A stretch of 64,000 nucleotides of DNA from Bacteroidota bacterium (GCA_008933805.1 WBUH01000007.1:153847-217846), one strand, 5' to 3'; numbered from the stretch's first letter, positions 37,341 to 45,882 are shown. Notes: generated from the letters alone by a model not told the origin. Made by a program: numbers and translations.

Positions 37341-38033
37341 TTATTTTTTACGTGCAAAAACCTGACCCCCGTAACTTAACAACTCGCTTGAATTTTTGCC
37401 CTTTGCACTAAGTTTAGTTAGTGACCACAGCAATAGCTGAACGCCCACCTTGCCGATAATACCTTGTTTACTACCCGTGTATTTTGCGGCAACAAAGTTT
37501 ATCCTGCGGAGTTCCTGCGCTAAGTAATCAAAATAATTACCGTTTAACTTCAACTCAGTAATTTCAAAACCGTTGTTTGCAAGATGTGTCTCGTAAAAAT
37601 AACGGCTAAAACCCGAATAAAAGAAATATGGGGCAAAGTGTGTAATGCTTGCAAAAGGAGCAGTAATAATAAGATAGCCTCCAGGCTTTAATAAACGTTT
37701 AAACTCACTCAATGCCGCCAAGGGGTCGGGAATATGCTCAAAAACTTCAACGCATAGTATTGCATCAAAAGAATTATCAGGCTCAGGGATGGCTGTTATG
37801 TCACTAACTATGTCAAGTTTTGTTTGATCCCAGCTTCCGGTTTGTAATCCGGTATCTCCACTTCCATCGTATTGACCAAAATCCTGTGCCACATAATTTA
37901 AATGACTACAATGCTTCTTAAACCTAAGTTCTCCTGCGCCTGCATCTAAAATGCGAGAGCCTGAAGGTATTTTTTTTAATGTATCTATTATCCATTGAAC
38001 GCGAGCGCTATCATTATCCTGTCCTACTTTCAT
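37341..38033 (-). CDS. Class I SAM methyltransferase
   Basis: 230 residues from the ATG at 38033 (MKVGQDNDSARV). The frame extends to 38060 and would overlap the fkbM gene by 17 bp. Motif I is ILDAGAGELRFKKH, the acidic position is in YVAQDFGQ, and IPEPDNSFDAILCVEVFEHIPDP matches motif IV of Methyltransf_11. GYLIITAPF follows. It starts 10 bp after the FkbM-like gene, so the two are co-transcribed and likely act on the same glycan or lipid. Confidence 0.87.
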   Translation of the reverse strand: MKVGQDNDSARVQWIIDTLKKIPSGSRILDAGAGELRFKKHCSHLNYVAQDFGQYDGSGDTGLQTGSWDQTKLDIVSDITAIPEPDNSFDAILCVEVFEHIPDPLAALSEFKRLLKPGGYLIITAPFASITHFAPYFFYSGFSRYFYETHLANNGFEITELKLNGNYFDYLAQELRRINFVAAKYTGSKQGIIGKVGVQLLLWSLTKLSAKGKNSSELLSYGGQVFARKK

Positions 38034-38043
38034 TGTCGTCGGG

Positions 38044-38733
38044 TTATATTTTAGATACAAAAATTGTGTTTATTTGGTTGTCTGCAAATACGTGATACCC
38101 ATTTTGCTTCATTACGTCAAAAATCCCTTCTATTCTTTTAATCTGACCTGTTGGTTCAAAATAAGCGGTCTCGATGCAAAAAATTTCAGGTCTGAACTTA
38201 GAAAAATCAAAACTTCTTACAATTTCCTCGTTCCATCCTTCCACATCTAATGAAATGAAATTAGGGGTTGTTCCTTTGAAGTTTTCGCTAATAATGTTAT
38301 TGACGTTTTTAAGCGGTATCTTAATTACACTTTTTATCTTAAATGTGCCCTCTTTATCCAATGCTTCTGCGTCTTCTTTTGAAAATGTATTTAGCGTATT
38401 TACACTCATCACGTAAAAATCAGCAACACTTTCTTCTCCTGATGATAAACCTACATTAAGGCAGACATCGTTTGGACGTTGAGACTTTATCACACGTACC
38501 AAGGAAGGATCGGGCTCAACACATACCCCGTTGTTTCCTTTTTTGTATAGCAAATAGGTGTTGTTGAATTTTTTTGGATGGTTAGTACCTATATCAAGGT
38601 AGGTGAGTTTGCTTAACCCCATTCGTTCAGCAATAAGTTGCACCACAATATCTTCTCCGGCTTGTGCATACGATACTTGTTTGTATGCCGCTCCGGTTAT
38701 CTTTCTTAGCTTGTTTATTATTTTACCAATCAT
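38044..38733 (-). CDS. FkbM family methyltransferase
   Basis: 229 residues. The FkbM fold is visible in LTYLDIGTNHPKKFNNT (motif I), GVCVEPDPSLVRVIK (acidic loop) and TPNFISLDVEGWNEEIV, with IFCIETAYFEP near the end. These enzymes O-methylate hydroxyl groups, often on sugars in glycan clusters. A TAAATTTG box at 38748-38755 lies upstream and the flippase gene is divergent. Confidence 0.88.
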   Translation of the reverse strand: MIGKIINKLRKITGAAYKQVSYAQAGEDIVVQLIAERMGLSKLTYLDIGTNHPKKFNNTYLLYKKGNNGVCVEPDPSLVRVIKSQRPNDVCLNVGLSSGEESVADFYVMSVNTLNTFSKEDAEALDKEGTFKIKSVIKIPLKNVNNIISENFKGTTPNFISLDVEGWNEEIVRSFDFSKFRPEIFCIETAYFEPTGQIKRIEGIFDVMKQNGYHVFADNQINTIFVSKI

Positions 38734-38747
38734 AGTTTCAGGTCGGG

Positions 38748-38781
38748 CAAATTTATACCTTTCACACTAAAGCATTTTCAA
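38748..38781 (-). promoter_or_regulatory. Promoter of the fkbM operon
   Basis: On the minus strand a TTG (38779-38781) and TAAATTTG (38748-38755) are 23 bp apart, within the range seen for Bacteroidota promoters (TTG then TANNTTTG). The start codon follows 14 nt later. Confidence 0.55.
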
Positions 38782-38801
38782 CTTATTTTGCAAAATCATT
38801 T

Positions 38802-40295
38802 ATGGGTATCATCATCCGGCAAAGTATTAAGGGCACTGTAGTTGTTTATACAGGCGTAGTACTTGCTTTTGTAATTAATCTTTTCATATTCCCGCTATGC
38901 TTTTCAAAAGGTGAAATTGGCCTTTTACGAGTACTGGCTGATATTGGAATGTTTATCGCCGGTATGGCTGCAGTTGGTATGCAACCCTCTGCTATTTTTA
39001 GGTTTTTTCCATACTTTCAAAACGACAGCAAAGGGCATAACGGCTTTTTTTGGCTGATAACACTTGTTCCCTTAGCCGGGTTTATTGTATTTATAGCGGT
39101 GTTCTATTTGTTTCAGGGTTTGTTCATTAAAACTTTTGGCAACGACTCTCCCCTGCTCACTCATTACTCCTACCTGCTTATCCCAATAAGTTTCGGATTG
39201 ATGATGACAACATCATACGAAAGCTATGCAAATGCTAACCTTCGCATCGTAGTCCCCAAAATACTTAGGGAAATAGCCTTGCGCATCATCATCATTGCTT
39301 TTGCATTATTATACTTATACAAATACATAAACTTTGATGCCTTTTCATGGGTTTATACCCTATCATACATTGCCATTGCTGTTTTTATTCTCTTTTATAT
39401 TAAAAAGCTTGGCAAACTATACTTAAACCCCATTTCATTCCCAAGTGCTGAAGTAAGAAAAGACATGATTCGTTATGGCACCTTCATGTTTTTAGGCGGG
39501 GTAGGCAGTTTGTTGGTAAACAGTATTGATGCTTTGATGATTGCAGCGAGTCCGCACGGTGATGAAAACAACGGTGTGTATTTAACAATGGTGCTGTTAG
39601 CATCGATGATTGAGTTGCCGGGCAGAAGTATCGGCCAAATCAGCGCCCCGATTGTTGCTACCCACATGAAAGATGAAAACTTGCCTGAAGTTCAAAAACT
39701 CTATCAAAGTACTTCGGTAATACAACTTAGTGTGGGATGTCTTTTGTTTACACTACTATGGTGTAATATCGACAATATTTTCGAGCTGATGCCCAACGGA
39801 AAAGAATATGCGGTAGGTAAATACTGTGTATTATTTATTGGTCTTAGCCAGCTATTTAATATGGTTACCTCGCTTAACGGAGCCATACTTGGACTATCAA
39901 AGTATTTTAAGTTTGGTTTTTATGCCATGCTGGGAATCGGTATCATTTCCGTTTTTATAAACTACCTGCTGATTTCTACCAACGGAATACTTGGTGCATC
40001 CATCGCCCGAGCGATTAACATTTTGTTGTACCAGTTTACTATCTTTTTCTTCCTCTACCTAAAAACCAAGTTATCGCCCTTTACAAAAAAATCAATACTA
40101 CCGGTAGTAATTATGGGCATAGCCATGGGCATTTCATACATTATCCCTTACATGGGCAACGCCTTTATAGATACAGCCATCCGCTCACTGCTTATTATAG
40201 CTTCGTTTGTAGGCTTTAGTTTGTGGTTTAATGTCTCGCCCTACTTTAAAGAAATACTTGCTAAAGGCTTACAAAAAGTCGGAATTAAACAATGA
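38802..40295 (+). CDS. Polysaccharide flippase (Wzx/MATE-like)
   Basis: 497 residues with about 12-14 hydrophobic helices spread along the whole length and almost no large soluble part. It starts IIRQSIKGTVVVYTGVVLAF and has the MVTSLNGAILGLSKYFKFG region common to oligosaccharide flippases of the MVF/MOP group. It should move lipid-linked glycan units across the inner membrane, which makes it the export step for the neighbouring glycosyltransferases. The RsmI-like gene overlaps its stop by 4 bp. Confidence 0.87.
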   Translation: MGIIIRQSIKGTVVVYTGVVLAFVINLFIFPLCFSKGEIGLLRVLADIGMFIAGMAAVGMQPSAIFRFFPYFQNDSKGHNGFFWLITLVPLAGFIVFIAVFYLFQGLFIKTFGNDSPLLTHYSYLLIPISFGLMMTTSYESYANANLRIVVPKILREIALRIIIIAFALLYLYKYINFDAFSWVYTLSYIAIAVFILFYIKKLGKLYLNPISFPSAEVRKDMIRYGTFMFLGGVGSLLVNSIDALMIAASPHGDENNGVYLTMVLLASMIELPGRSIGQISAPIVATHMKDENLPEVQKLYQSTSVIQLSVGCLLFTLLWCNIDNIFELMPNGKEYAVGKYCVLFIGLSQLFNMVTSLNGAILGLSKYFKFGFYAMLGIGIISVFINYLLISTNGILGASIARAINILLYQFTIFFFLYLKTKLSPFTKKSILPVVIMGIAMGISYIIPYMGNAFIDTAIRSLLIIASFVGFSLWFNVSPYFKEILAKGLQKVGIKQ

Positions 40296-41008
40296 GTACC
40301 AAAGGAACCTTATACCTAATCCCTAATTTTCTGGGAGAACCTGCCGAAAGCCCCCTTTTGGTGCCTGATGCACAGTTGGCAGTTATACGCACCCTCACTG
40401 AATTTATTGTTGAGAACGAAAAAAACGCCCGTGCTTGCCTAAAAGGACTGCAAATAAGCACTCCTCAAAACCAGCTTACCATTCATGTGTTAGACAAACA
40501 CAATCCGCAACACAGCATAAACACTTACCTTAAAAATGCTGAAGGTGGCGGAAGCATAGGCTTGTTATCCGATGCCGGTGTGCCTTGCGTGGCCGACCCA
40601 GGTGCTGAGGTAGTAAAAGTGGCTCACAAAAAAGGAATACAGGTTGTACCCTTTGTAGGCCCTTCGTCGATTTTGCTGGCGATAATGGCTTCGGGGTTCA
40701 ACGGGCAAAGTTTTGCTTTTCACGGGTACTTGCCCATTGATACTGCCGAAAGGGCAAAAAAACTGAAGTTCTTGGAAAAAGAATCGCGGGAACGAAAACA
40801 AACACAGGTGTTTATAGAAACTCCTTACCGCAACAACCCGCTACTGGCTGATATTATGAAGCACTGTTCACCACAAACCATGCTCTGTGTTGCCTGCAAC
40901 CTAACCCTTCCCGATGAGTCTATCGTTTCTCAATCCATTGATAAATGGCTGAAAAACACCCCTGATTACCACAAAAAACCGGCTGTTTTTGTATTGTTTG
41001 GGGGTTGA
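40292..41008 (+). CDS. RsmI-like tetrapyrrole-methylase-family methyltransferase
   Basis: 238 residues of the SAM-dependent family that includes 16S rRNA methyltransferase RsmI. Visible pieces are GTLYLIPNFLGEP, IGLLSDAGVPCVADPGAEVV and FVGPSSILLAIMASGFNGQSF. RsmI itself is near 280 residues, so this is a shorter form; many Bacteroidota carry such a second copy. Its target is therefore uncertain. It overlaps the flippase gene by 4 bp (ATGA) and is followed by the TGGGACA repeats. Confidence 0.85.
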   Translation: MSTKGTLYLIPNFLGEPAESPLLVPDAQLAVIRTLTEFIVENEKNARACLKGLQISTPQNQLTIHVLDKHNPQHSINTYLKNAEGGGSIGLLSDAGVPCVADPGAEVVKVAHKKGIQVVPFVGPSSILLAIMASGFNGQSFAFHGYLPIDTAERAKKLKFLEKESRERKQTQVFIETPYRNNPLLADIMKHCSPQTMLCVACNLTLPDESIVSQSIDKWLKNTPDYHKKPAVFVLFGG

Positions 41009-41016
41009 TTTATAGG

Positions 41017-41115
41017 TGGGACAGTTGGGACAATCTAAAAAACGGCGCAACCGACTCATTTAAAACAATTTAACAGCCAACAAATTATCCCAAATGCGTG
41101 GGACAAAATGGGACA
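41017..41115. repeat. Two pairs of TGGGACA direct repeats
   Basis: Four TGGGACA copies start at 41017, 41026, 41099 and 41109, each pair in the form GTGGGACA-n(2-3)-TGGGACA. They fill the gap between the RsmI-like gene and the stop codon of the RepA-like ATPase gene. They might be binding sites for that protein's HTH or traces of an insertion boundary. No matching copy was found at the other end of the island. Confidence 0.55.
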
Positions 41116-42087
41116 CTACAATGGCTTAACTCCATACTTATCCAACACACGCTTCACCTTCATTTTACTAACTCCAATACGTTCAGCGATTTTCCGCAAC
41201 GACAATCGCGGGTTTTCCCGCTTCAACTTCAAAATCGAAGTCTCAGGCTCACCCAAAGGTGGTTGCAACAACTCTGCCTCCCTGCCCGTTCCCGTAAACC
41301 TAAACCCTTTAAAGTCTTTTTCTGAAACCACATCACAACAAAGCACATTAGATGCCCAATACACAATACCCTCAGTACTTTTAAACTGTATCAAGTACCG
41401 CCTGCCTGCACCATCGCCGCAAAAACCCATACCAAAAGCACTATCAGCAAACCCTGCCCAATACCTAACCCCCGCCATGTGCCTGTACAACAAACGCCCC
41501 CTGTGGCCAATACCCTGTGTATCTGTTACCACCAGCACCGATAAGTCAAGCTTGCGTTGCAATATGCGCAACCTGCTCGCAAAATAAAGTTCCTGCTTCG
41601 GGTCATAACAAGCCATATTTTTTATAGCTGTAACACTATCAATCACCAGCACCCGTGCACCGCTGTCCTTCAAAGTATTTTCAAGTGCTTCAAAATAAGC
41701 CGCACCCAAATAACTTGAATTTCCGTATAGCGGGTTAATACCCACACGAATAAAATTAGGGTCAAACACTATCCCGCCGCAACGCCGTTCAAAAACCTTC
41801 ACGTCATGTTCCACATCACAAAACACCACCTTTTGCGCACCGCACTCCATGGGCATACCGCCACCGTCAACTCCCCTACTTATCGCATCGGCAATTTGAA
41901 CCGCCAAAGCCGATTTACCCACCCCCTGCTCACCAAACAACAGCGCAAGCTCACCCCGTCGCCAAAAATCGCCCCATAACCTGCATACAGGTTCAACTCT
42001 TTCCCCTTTAACATAAGGCATCAATATACCCCCAACCGCCAATTCATAGCCGGTTTTCACTGTTTCCCCAAATGCATATTTCGGCAT
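41116..42087 (-). CDS. RepA/RecA-like ATPase with C-terminal HTH
   Basis: 323 residues. An AAA_25-type RecA fold covers about 30-225: Walker A LLFGEQGVGKSALAVQ, a strand VVFCDVEHD, and Walker B ARVLVIDSVTAIKN, as in hexameric replicative helicases such as plasmid RepA. The C-terminal 45 residues (NPRLSLRKIAERIGVSKMKV) form a helix-turn-helix. The gene follows the ATPase-methyltransferase fusion by 48 bp on the same strand. Such proteins occur on plasmids and integrated elements; here it could be a helicase or a DNA-binding partner. No primase or replication origin accompanies it. Confidence 0.8.
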   Translation of the reverse strand: MPKYAFGETVKTGYELAVGGILMPYVKGERVEPVCRLWGDFWRRGELALLFGEQGVGKSALAVQIADAISRGVDGGGMPMECGAQKVVFCDVEHDVKVFERRCGGIVFDPNFIRVGINPLYGNSSYLGAAYFEALENTLKDSGARVLVIDSVTAIKNMACYDPKQELYFASRLRILQRKLDLSVLVVTDTQGIGHRGRLLYRHMAGVRYWAGFADSAFGMGFCGDGAGRRYLIQFKSTEGIVYWASNVLCCDVVSEKDFKGFRFTGTGREAELLQPPLGEPETSILKLKRENPRLSLRKIAERIGVSKMKVKRVLDKYGVKPL

Positions 42088-42135
42088 AACTTTTTTCTTT
42101 TGTAATTGGGGAAAAGAGGGTTTGAGACTTGGTTA

Positions 42136-44019
42136 TTACATTGTATCCAAAGCCAATTGTGTATTTGCAAACTGTTGCACCCAAAAAGCGTGTTCCCTTC
42201 CTTGCTTAAAAGTTAAACTTTTAGGATCAAGATCTCTTAACTTGTTAATTTCTTCTTTAGCCTTTTCATTGAGAGACTTTAAGGCGTCTTTCCTAGTCTT
42301 TTCTGAGATATTAGCTAAATATTTCATAGGAATAAGATGTGCCTTTAATCGACTTTTTTCTATCGAATGCTGCTGACTTATAAAGTCGTTTGCTGACCAT
42401 ATGGCAAACAGTTCCCTTATTTGAGCTTCATCGAACACAATAAAGCCATGCTGATGTGCTTTTTCTCCAATAGGTATTTGAGAGTCTTCTACTATTAATA
42501 AAATGCCATTTTCATTTAATAGGGCAGTTATGCTTTTTATTAAATCAAGCCATTCAGAAGGGGGAATCTCGTGTAAAACGTTACATAACAATACAACATC
42601 AAAACTCCCTTTATGAACTGCCTTTAAATCAACCATTGAATTATAGTAACTATTAGATTTATGCTCATAAGCAGATGTAATTACCTCTTCACAGTAGCTT
42701 TTATTAGTAGCAAACTTATCAAACGCTACATAATCCAATGCTTGCAATAACTCTTTATTCGTTTCAACAATGTTTGCCAGTAACCTGCCTTTTCCCGCGC
42801 CGTAATCCAATAATTTTAAACTTTTATCTTTTCTAAGTCCGTCTAAAACATTTTTTATTTGGTTGGTTTGCGGGTCATCGGCACCCGTTTCCACCACAGC
42901 AGGTTCAAACAAACATTGGTACGCATATAAGTTAATAGCATATTGGGCAGGCAACCCAATAAAATCATGCAGTTTTCCAATCTGTTCTTCGTCTCCCAGC
43001 AATCCTTCCAATACCTTTTCAGGGGTAGAGCCCGCAAAACTCACTTTTCCGTCTTCCACATAATATATACTTGTTTCCGGTAACGATGCCAAATAAGCTA
43101 TAATAGGCAATGAGTGTGTAGCAATCCATACTTGGCTTTCTTTAGTAGCTTCAATAATCTTATTTAATGCCTCAATTATTGCAGAAGGATGCATGTGGTT
43201 TTCGGGTTCGTCTATTGATATAATATAATTATTCAAATCTTTAGTTGTTTGATAAAGAGTAATGCAGAGCTGAAGAAGTATTGCTTGCCCATCAGATAAC
43301 TTTGCATCACCAATTTTGAAACCAAAGAGACTTGCATTCCCGTTAGTATCTCTTTTAAGTTCAACACCTAAAAACTCTTTAACCCAATATTTTAAGTTTT
43401 GATATTCTATTTCCGCTTTTTCAATTTCGACTTTTTCCCCTTCAAAGCCCTCTCTTTTAACCTCATAATATCTATTTTGAATTGACTGTATGACTGGTAA
43501 TACAATTGTTGGTAATTGAGGTAAGTTACCAAGTGTCAATCTGAGTGAACTCAATTGCAAATCACCATATTTTGAGTCTACAGGATCACTCATTGAAGTC
43601 ACTTTTGGGATAAAGCTAATACTTCCTCTTGCTCCATGTGATGGCTTTGATAAATAACTATTCAAAAGAGCATCTAAGTTTTTTCTAGCATTTGTTATGT
43701 CTTTTGAGATTCTACCCAAAGTCTCATCTTTATTAAATGTAGTCGATCCAGGATGAAGTTTTTCTATCCTCTCAAAATTTTCTTTATTTCTATTATAATT
43801 ATCTACATGGCTTGCTATAGCATTTTCTTCTCTGCTCAACTCAGCGTCCCCTATATTCCTATATACACTTGAAAACCTACTTAATTTTTCAAGAATCCGT
43901 GATTTGCCCGAACCATTTTTACCAACTAAAACAACTATTTGATTTAGCCGTCCCATTTCTATGTCAGCAATGTTATTATCGTATAACTCTTTGGGGATAT
44001 AAAGTTTTGTAAAACGCAT
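42136..44019 (-). CDS. ABC-type ATPase fused to a class I methyltransferase
   Basis: 627 residues from the ATG at 44019, chosen because a TATTTTTG box lies at 44037-44044; the frame is open to 44073. Residues 1-370 are an OLD/AAA_21-like ATPase: Walker A GKNGSGKS (about 34-40), signature LSDGQ (241-245), Walker B IISIDEPENH (about 267-274) and H-loop ATHS (about 300). Residues 385-545 are a class I methyltransferase: motif I LLDYGAGKGRLL, acid in VAFDKF, and FDVVLLCNVLHEIPPSEW. It has no DPPY/NPPY or PCQ motif, so it is not an ordinary DNA base methylase. By eye the gene is clearly AT-richer than its neighbours. I know of no described system with this fusion. Confidence 0.85.
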   Translation of the reverse strand: MRFTKLYIPKELYDNNIADIEMGRLNQIVVLVGKNGSGKSRILEKLSRFSSVYRNIGDAELSREENAIASHVDNYNRNKENFERIEKLHPGSTTFNKDETLGRISKDITNARKNLDALLNSYLSKPSHGARGSISFIPKVTSMSDPVDSKYGDLQLSSLRLTLGNLPQLPTIVLPVIQSIQNRYYEVKREGFEGEKVEIEKAEIEYQNLKYWVKEFLGVELKRDTNGNASLFGFKIGDAKLSDGQAILLQLCITLYQTTKDLNNYIISIDEPENHMHPSAIIEALNKIIEATKESQVWIATHSLPIIAYLASLPETSIYYVEDGKVSFAGSTPEKVLEGLLGDEEQIGKLHDFIGLPAQYAINLYAYQCLFEPAVVETGADDPQTNQIKNVLDGLRKDKSLKLLDYGAGKGRLLANIVETNKELLQALDYVAFDKFATNKSYCEEVITSAYEHKSNSYYNSMVDLKAVHKGSFDVVLLCNVLHEIPPSEWLDLIKSITALLNENGILLIVEDSQIPIGEKAHQHGFIVFDEAQIRELFAIWSANDFISQQHSIEKSRLKAHLIPMKYLANISEKTRKDALKSLNEKAKEEINKLRDLDPKSLTFKQGREHAFWVQQFANTQLALDTM

Positions 44020-44036
44020 ACACTTGTTAGTTTTCA

Positions 44037-44044
44037 CAAAAATA
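44037..44044 (-). promoter_or_regulatory. -7 box of the ATPase-methyltransferase operon
   Basis: TATTTTTG on the minus strand matches TANNTTTG, 17 nt before the chosen start at 44019. It supports that start over the longer frame. It is back to back with the TetR promoter. Confidence 0.55.
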
Positions 44045-44086
44045 AAATTTGTTTTCGGGTGTAACTCACTCAATTATCCCCACCAC

Positions 44087-44117
44087 TTGACATTCTCAAA
44101 CCAATCCCCTACCTTTG
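44087..44117 (+). promoter_or_regulatory. Promoter of the TetR-paaA operon
   Basis: TTG (44087-44089) and TACCTTTG (44110-44117) are separated by 20 bp, an excellent match to the Bacteroidota TTG-n(17-23)-TANNTTTG pattern. The ATG follows 17 nt after the box. Confidence 0.7.
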
Positions 44118-44133
44118 ACTAACATACGTTAGT
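44118..44133. promoter_or_regulatory. TetR-type operator
   Basis: The inverted repeat ACTAAC-ATAC-GTTAGT lies between the -7 box and the start codon of the TetR gene, where binding would block transcription. Position and symmetry point to autoregulation by the encoded TetR protein. No second copy was noticed in the window. Confidence 0.7.
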
Positions 44134-44134
44134 T

Positions 44135-44728
44135 ATGCCCAACAGTAACGGAATTTCACGCAAAGAACAAATCACCGAAACCGCCGCGAAACTATTTAGC
44201 GAGCGGGGCTATATGGCTACCAGTATGCGCGACATAGCTGAAAAAATGGGTATTGAGGCCGCTAGCCTTTACAACCACATCAGCGGTAAAGAAGAAATAC
44301 TGCACTCCATTTGCTTTGATACAGCCCATTTGTTTATAAAGGCTATTGATGAAGTGAATGATATTTATTTTGATGCGGAAAAGAAATTACGGATGGCCAT
44401 ACAAAACCACATTGGAATTTTAACGGCCAACCTTACCCGCTCAACCGTTTTTTTGCACGAGTGGAAATACCTTACAGGCGACAACCGCTCTGCGTTTATT
44501 GCCCTGCGTGATAAATACGAGAAAGAATTTACGGTGATATTACAAAACGGTGAGGATGAAAATTTGTTTAAAGACGTAGATAAAAAATTTGCGGTGCTAA
44601 ACATACTCTCATCACTAAATTGGATTACCGAATGGTACAAGCCTACGGGAGAAATGACTCCGGAGCAGATTGCCACTAAACTTAGTGATTTTGTATTGAT
44701 GGGTCTTAGCAAACCCAAACCTTACTAA
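44135..44728 (+). CDS. TetR/AcrR family transcriptional regulator
   Basis: 197 residues. The N-terminal HTH is typical (ITETAAKLFSERGYMATSMR, then ASLYNHISGKEEIL). The C-terminal ligand domain resembles acyl-CoA-responsive TetR proteins. It probably represses its own operon through the inverted repeat at 44118-44133, with an acyl-CoA (perhaps phenylacetyl-CoA) as inducer, because paaA follows 34 bp downstream. The inducer is inference from context. Confidence 0.92.
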   Translation: MPNSNGISRKEQITETAAKLFSERGYMATSMRDIAEKMGIEAASLYNHISGKEEILHSICFDTAHLFIKAIDEVNDIYFDAEKKLRMAIQNHIGILTANLTRSTVFLHEWKYLTGDNRSAFIALRDKYEKEFTVILQNGEDENLFKDVDKKFAVLNILSSLNWITEWYKPTGEMTPEQIATKLSDFVLMGLSKPKPY

Positions 44729-44762
44729 ATAAACTGTAACTAAAAACTGAAAACATACTACC

Positions 44763-45743
44763 ATGTACGGAAGCGCATATATTGACCCTAACGACAAGTT
44801 TGCCAACGAGGATAACCCTGAGTTAATGGCAGAGTTTGAAGCCCGTATTGAACGTGGCGAAAAGATTGAACCAAAGGATTGGATGCCTACTGAATACCGT
44901 AAGCAATTAATTCGTATGATTGAGCAGCACGCCCATTCAGAAATTATTGGTGCGCTGCCCGAAGGTACCTGGATTACCCGCGCACCCGGTTTCCGCCGCA
45001 AATTGGCGTTGATGGCTAAGGTGCAAGACGAGGTAGGTCACGCTCAGTTATTGTACAGTGCTGCCGAAACGCTTGGTAAAAGCCGCGAGGACATGATTAA
45101 TGACCTTATCAACGGTAAATCAAAATACTCAAACATATTTAACTACCCTGCATATACTTGGGCGGATAGTGCCGTAATAGCATGGCTGGTGGACGCAGGC
45201 GCAATTATTAACCAAGTGGCGAACTCTAAAGGTTCTTACGGCCCATATTGCCGTGCTTTGGACAGGATTTGTGCCGAAGAATCGTTTCACTTGAAATACG
45301 GACACGATAACGTGGTGTATTTGGCTACGGGCACTAAAACTCAACGCCAAATGGTGCAAGAAGCGCTTACCCGTTGGTGGCCTCCGTTGATGCACTTCTT
45401 CGGGCCATCGGATAAAATTTCGGTGCATACTGAGAAGCTGATGAAGTGGAAGGTGAAAATGGCTACTAACGATGATATGCGCCAGCAATTCTTAAACATG
45501 TACGTTCCAAAAATTTGGGACTTGGGCTTGGTGATACCCGACCCCTTGTTGCGCAAAAACGAGGAAACCGGCAAATGGGATTATACTGAACCCGATTGGG
45601 AAGAATTTAAACGTGTAATCAACGGCGACGGTCCTTGCAACAAAGAGCGTCTTGCCGTGCGCCGCACAGCCGAAGAAAAAGGTCGTTGGGTACGCGCAGC
45701 ACTTGCCAATGCTGACGCACAATACGTAGCACCGCTTTCGTAA
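44763..45743 (+). CDS. paaA: Phenylacetyl-CoA epoxidase catalytic subunit PaaA
   Basis: 326 residues, strongly similar to PaaA along the whole length: [36 protein letters not shown], the diiron motif [23 protein letters not shown] and the second metal motif [10 protein letters not shown]. PaaA is the di-iron oxygenase subunit that epoxidises phenylacetyl-CoA, and needs PaaB, PaaC and the reductase PaaE. None of these follows here, so the gene is an orphan within the window. The rest of the complex may be elsewhere in the genome, or this copy may have another role. The next frame overlaps its stop (TAATG). Confidence 0.9.
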   Translation: MYGSAYIDPNDKFANEDNPELMAEFEARIERGEKIEPKDWMPTEYRKQLIRMIEQHAHSEIIGALPEGTWITRAPGFRRKLALMAKVQDEVGHAQLLYSAAETLGKSREDMINDLINGKSKYSNIFNYPAYTWADSAVIAWLVDAGAIINQVANSKGSYGPYCRALDRICAEESFHLKYGHDNVVYLATGTKTQRQMVQEALTRWWPPLMHFFGPSDKISVHTEKLMKWKVKMATNDDMRQQFLNMYVPKIWDLGLVIPDPLLRKNEETGKWDYTEPDWEEFKRVINGDGPCNKERLAVRRTAEEKGRWVRAALANADAQYVAPLS

Positions 45744-45856
45744 TGAAAAAGAAAAAAACGTTGATGTTTATTATCATCGGGGTGGTAAATGTATTGGTGA
45801 TACTTGGCCTTTACATTTTTATGACCTACTACGCCGATGATTTTATGATGCGTTAA
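45743..45856 (+). CDS. Small single-pass membrane protein coupled to paaA
   Basis: A 37-residue frame whose ATG overlaps the last base of the paaA stop codon. A basic start (MKKKKT) is followed by one hydrophobic helix (about residues 7-28) and an acidic end (YYADDFMMR). A strong terminator follows 26 bp later, so it is the last gene of the TetR-paaA operon. The coupling, topology and terminator support a real gene, but it is too short to prove by sequence alone. Function unknown. Confidence 0.55.
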   Translation: MKKKKTLMFIIIGVVNVLVILGLYIFMTYYADDFMMR

Positions 45857-45882
45857 TCCTAACGCTTCTATATGCTACTAAG

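Noticed and set aside
41116..42087. Integrated plasmid replication module
   Set aside because: Only the RepA-like ATPase is present; no primase, initiator, partition genes or clear origin was seen, so the plasmid reading is left open rather than called.
42136..44073. Restriction-modification system
   Set aside because: The methyltransferase has no DPPY/NPPY or PCQ motif and no endonuclease gene or target-recognition domain is nearby.
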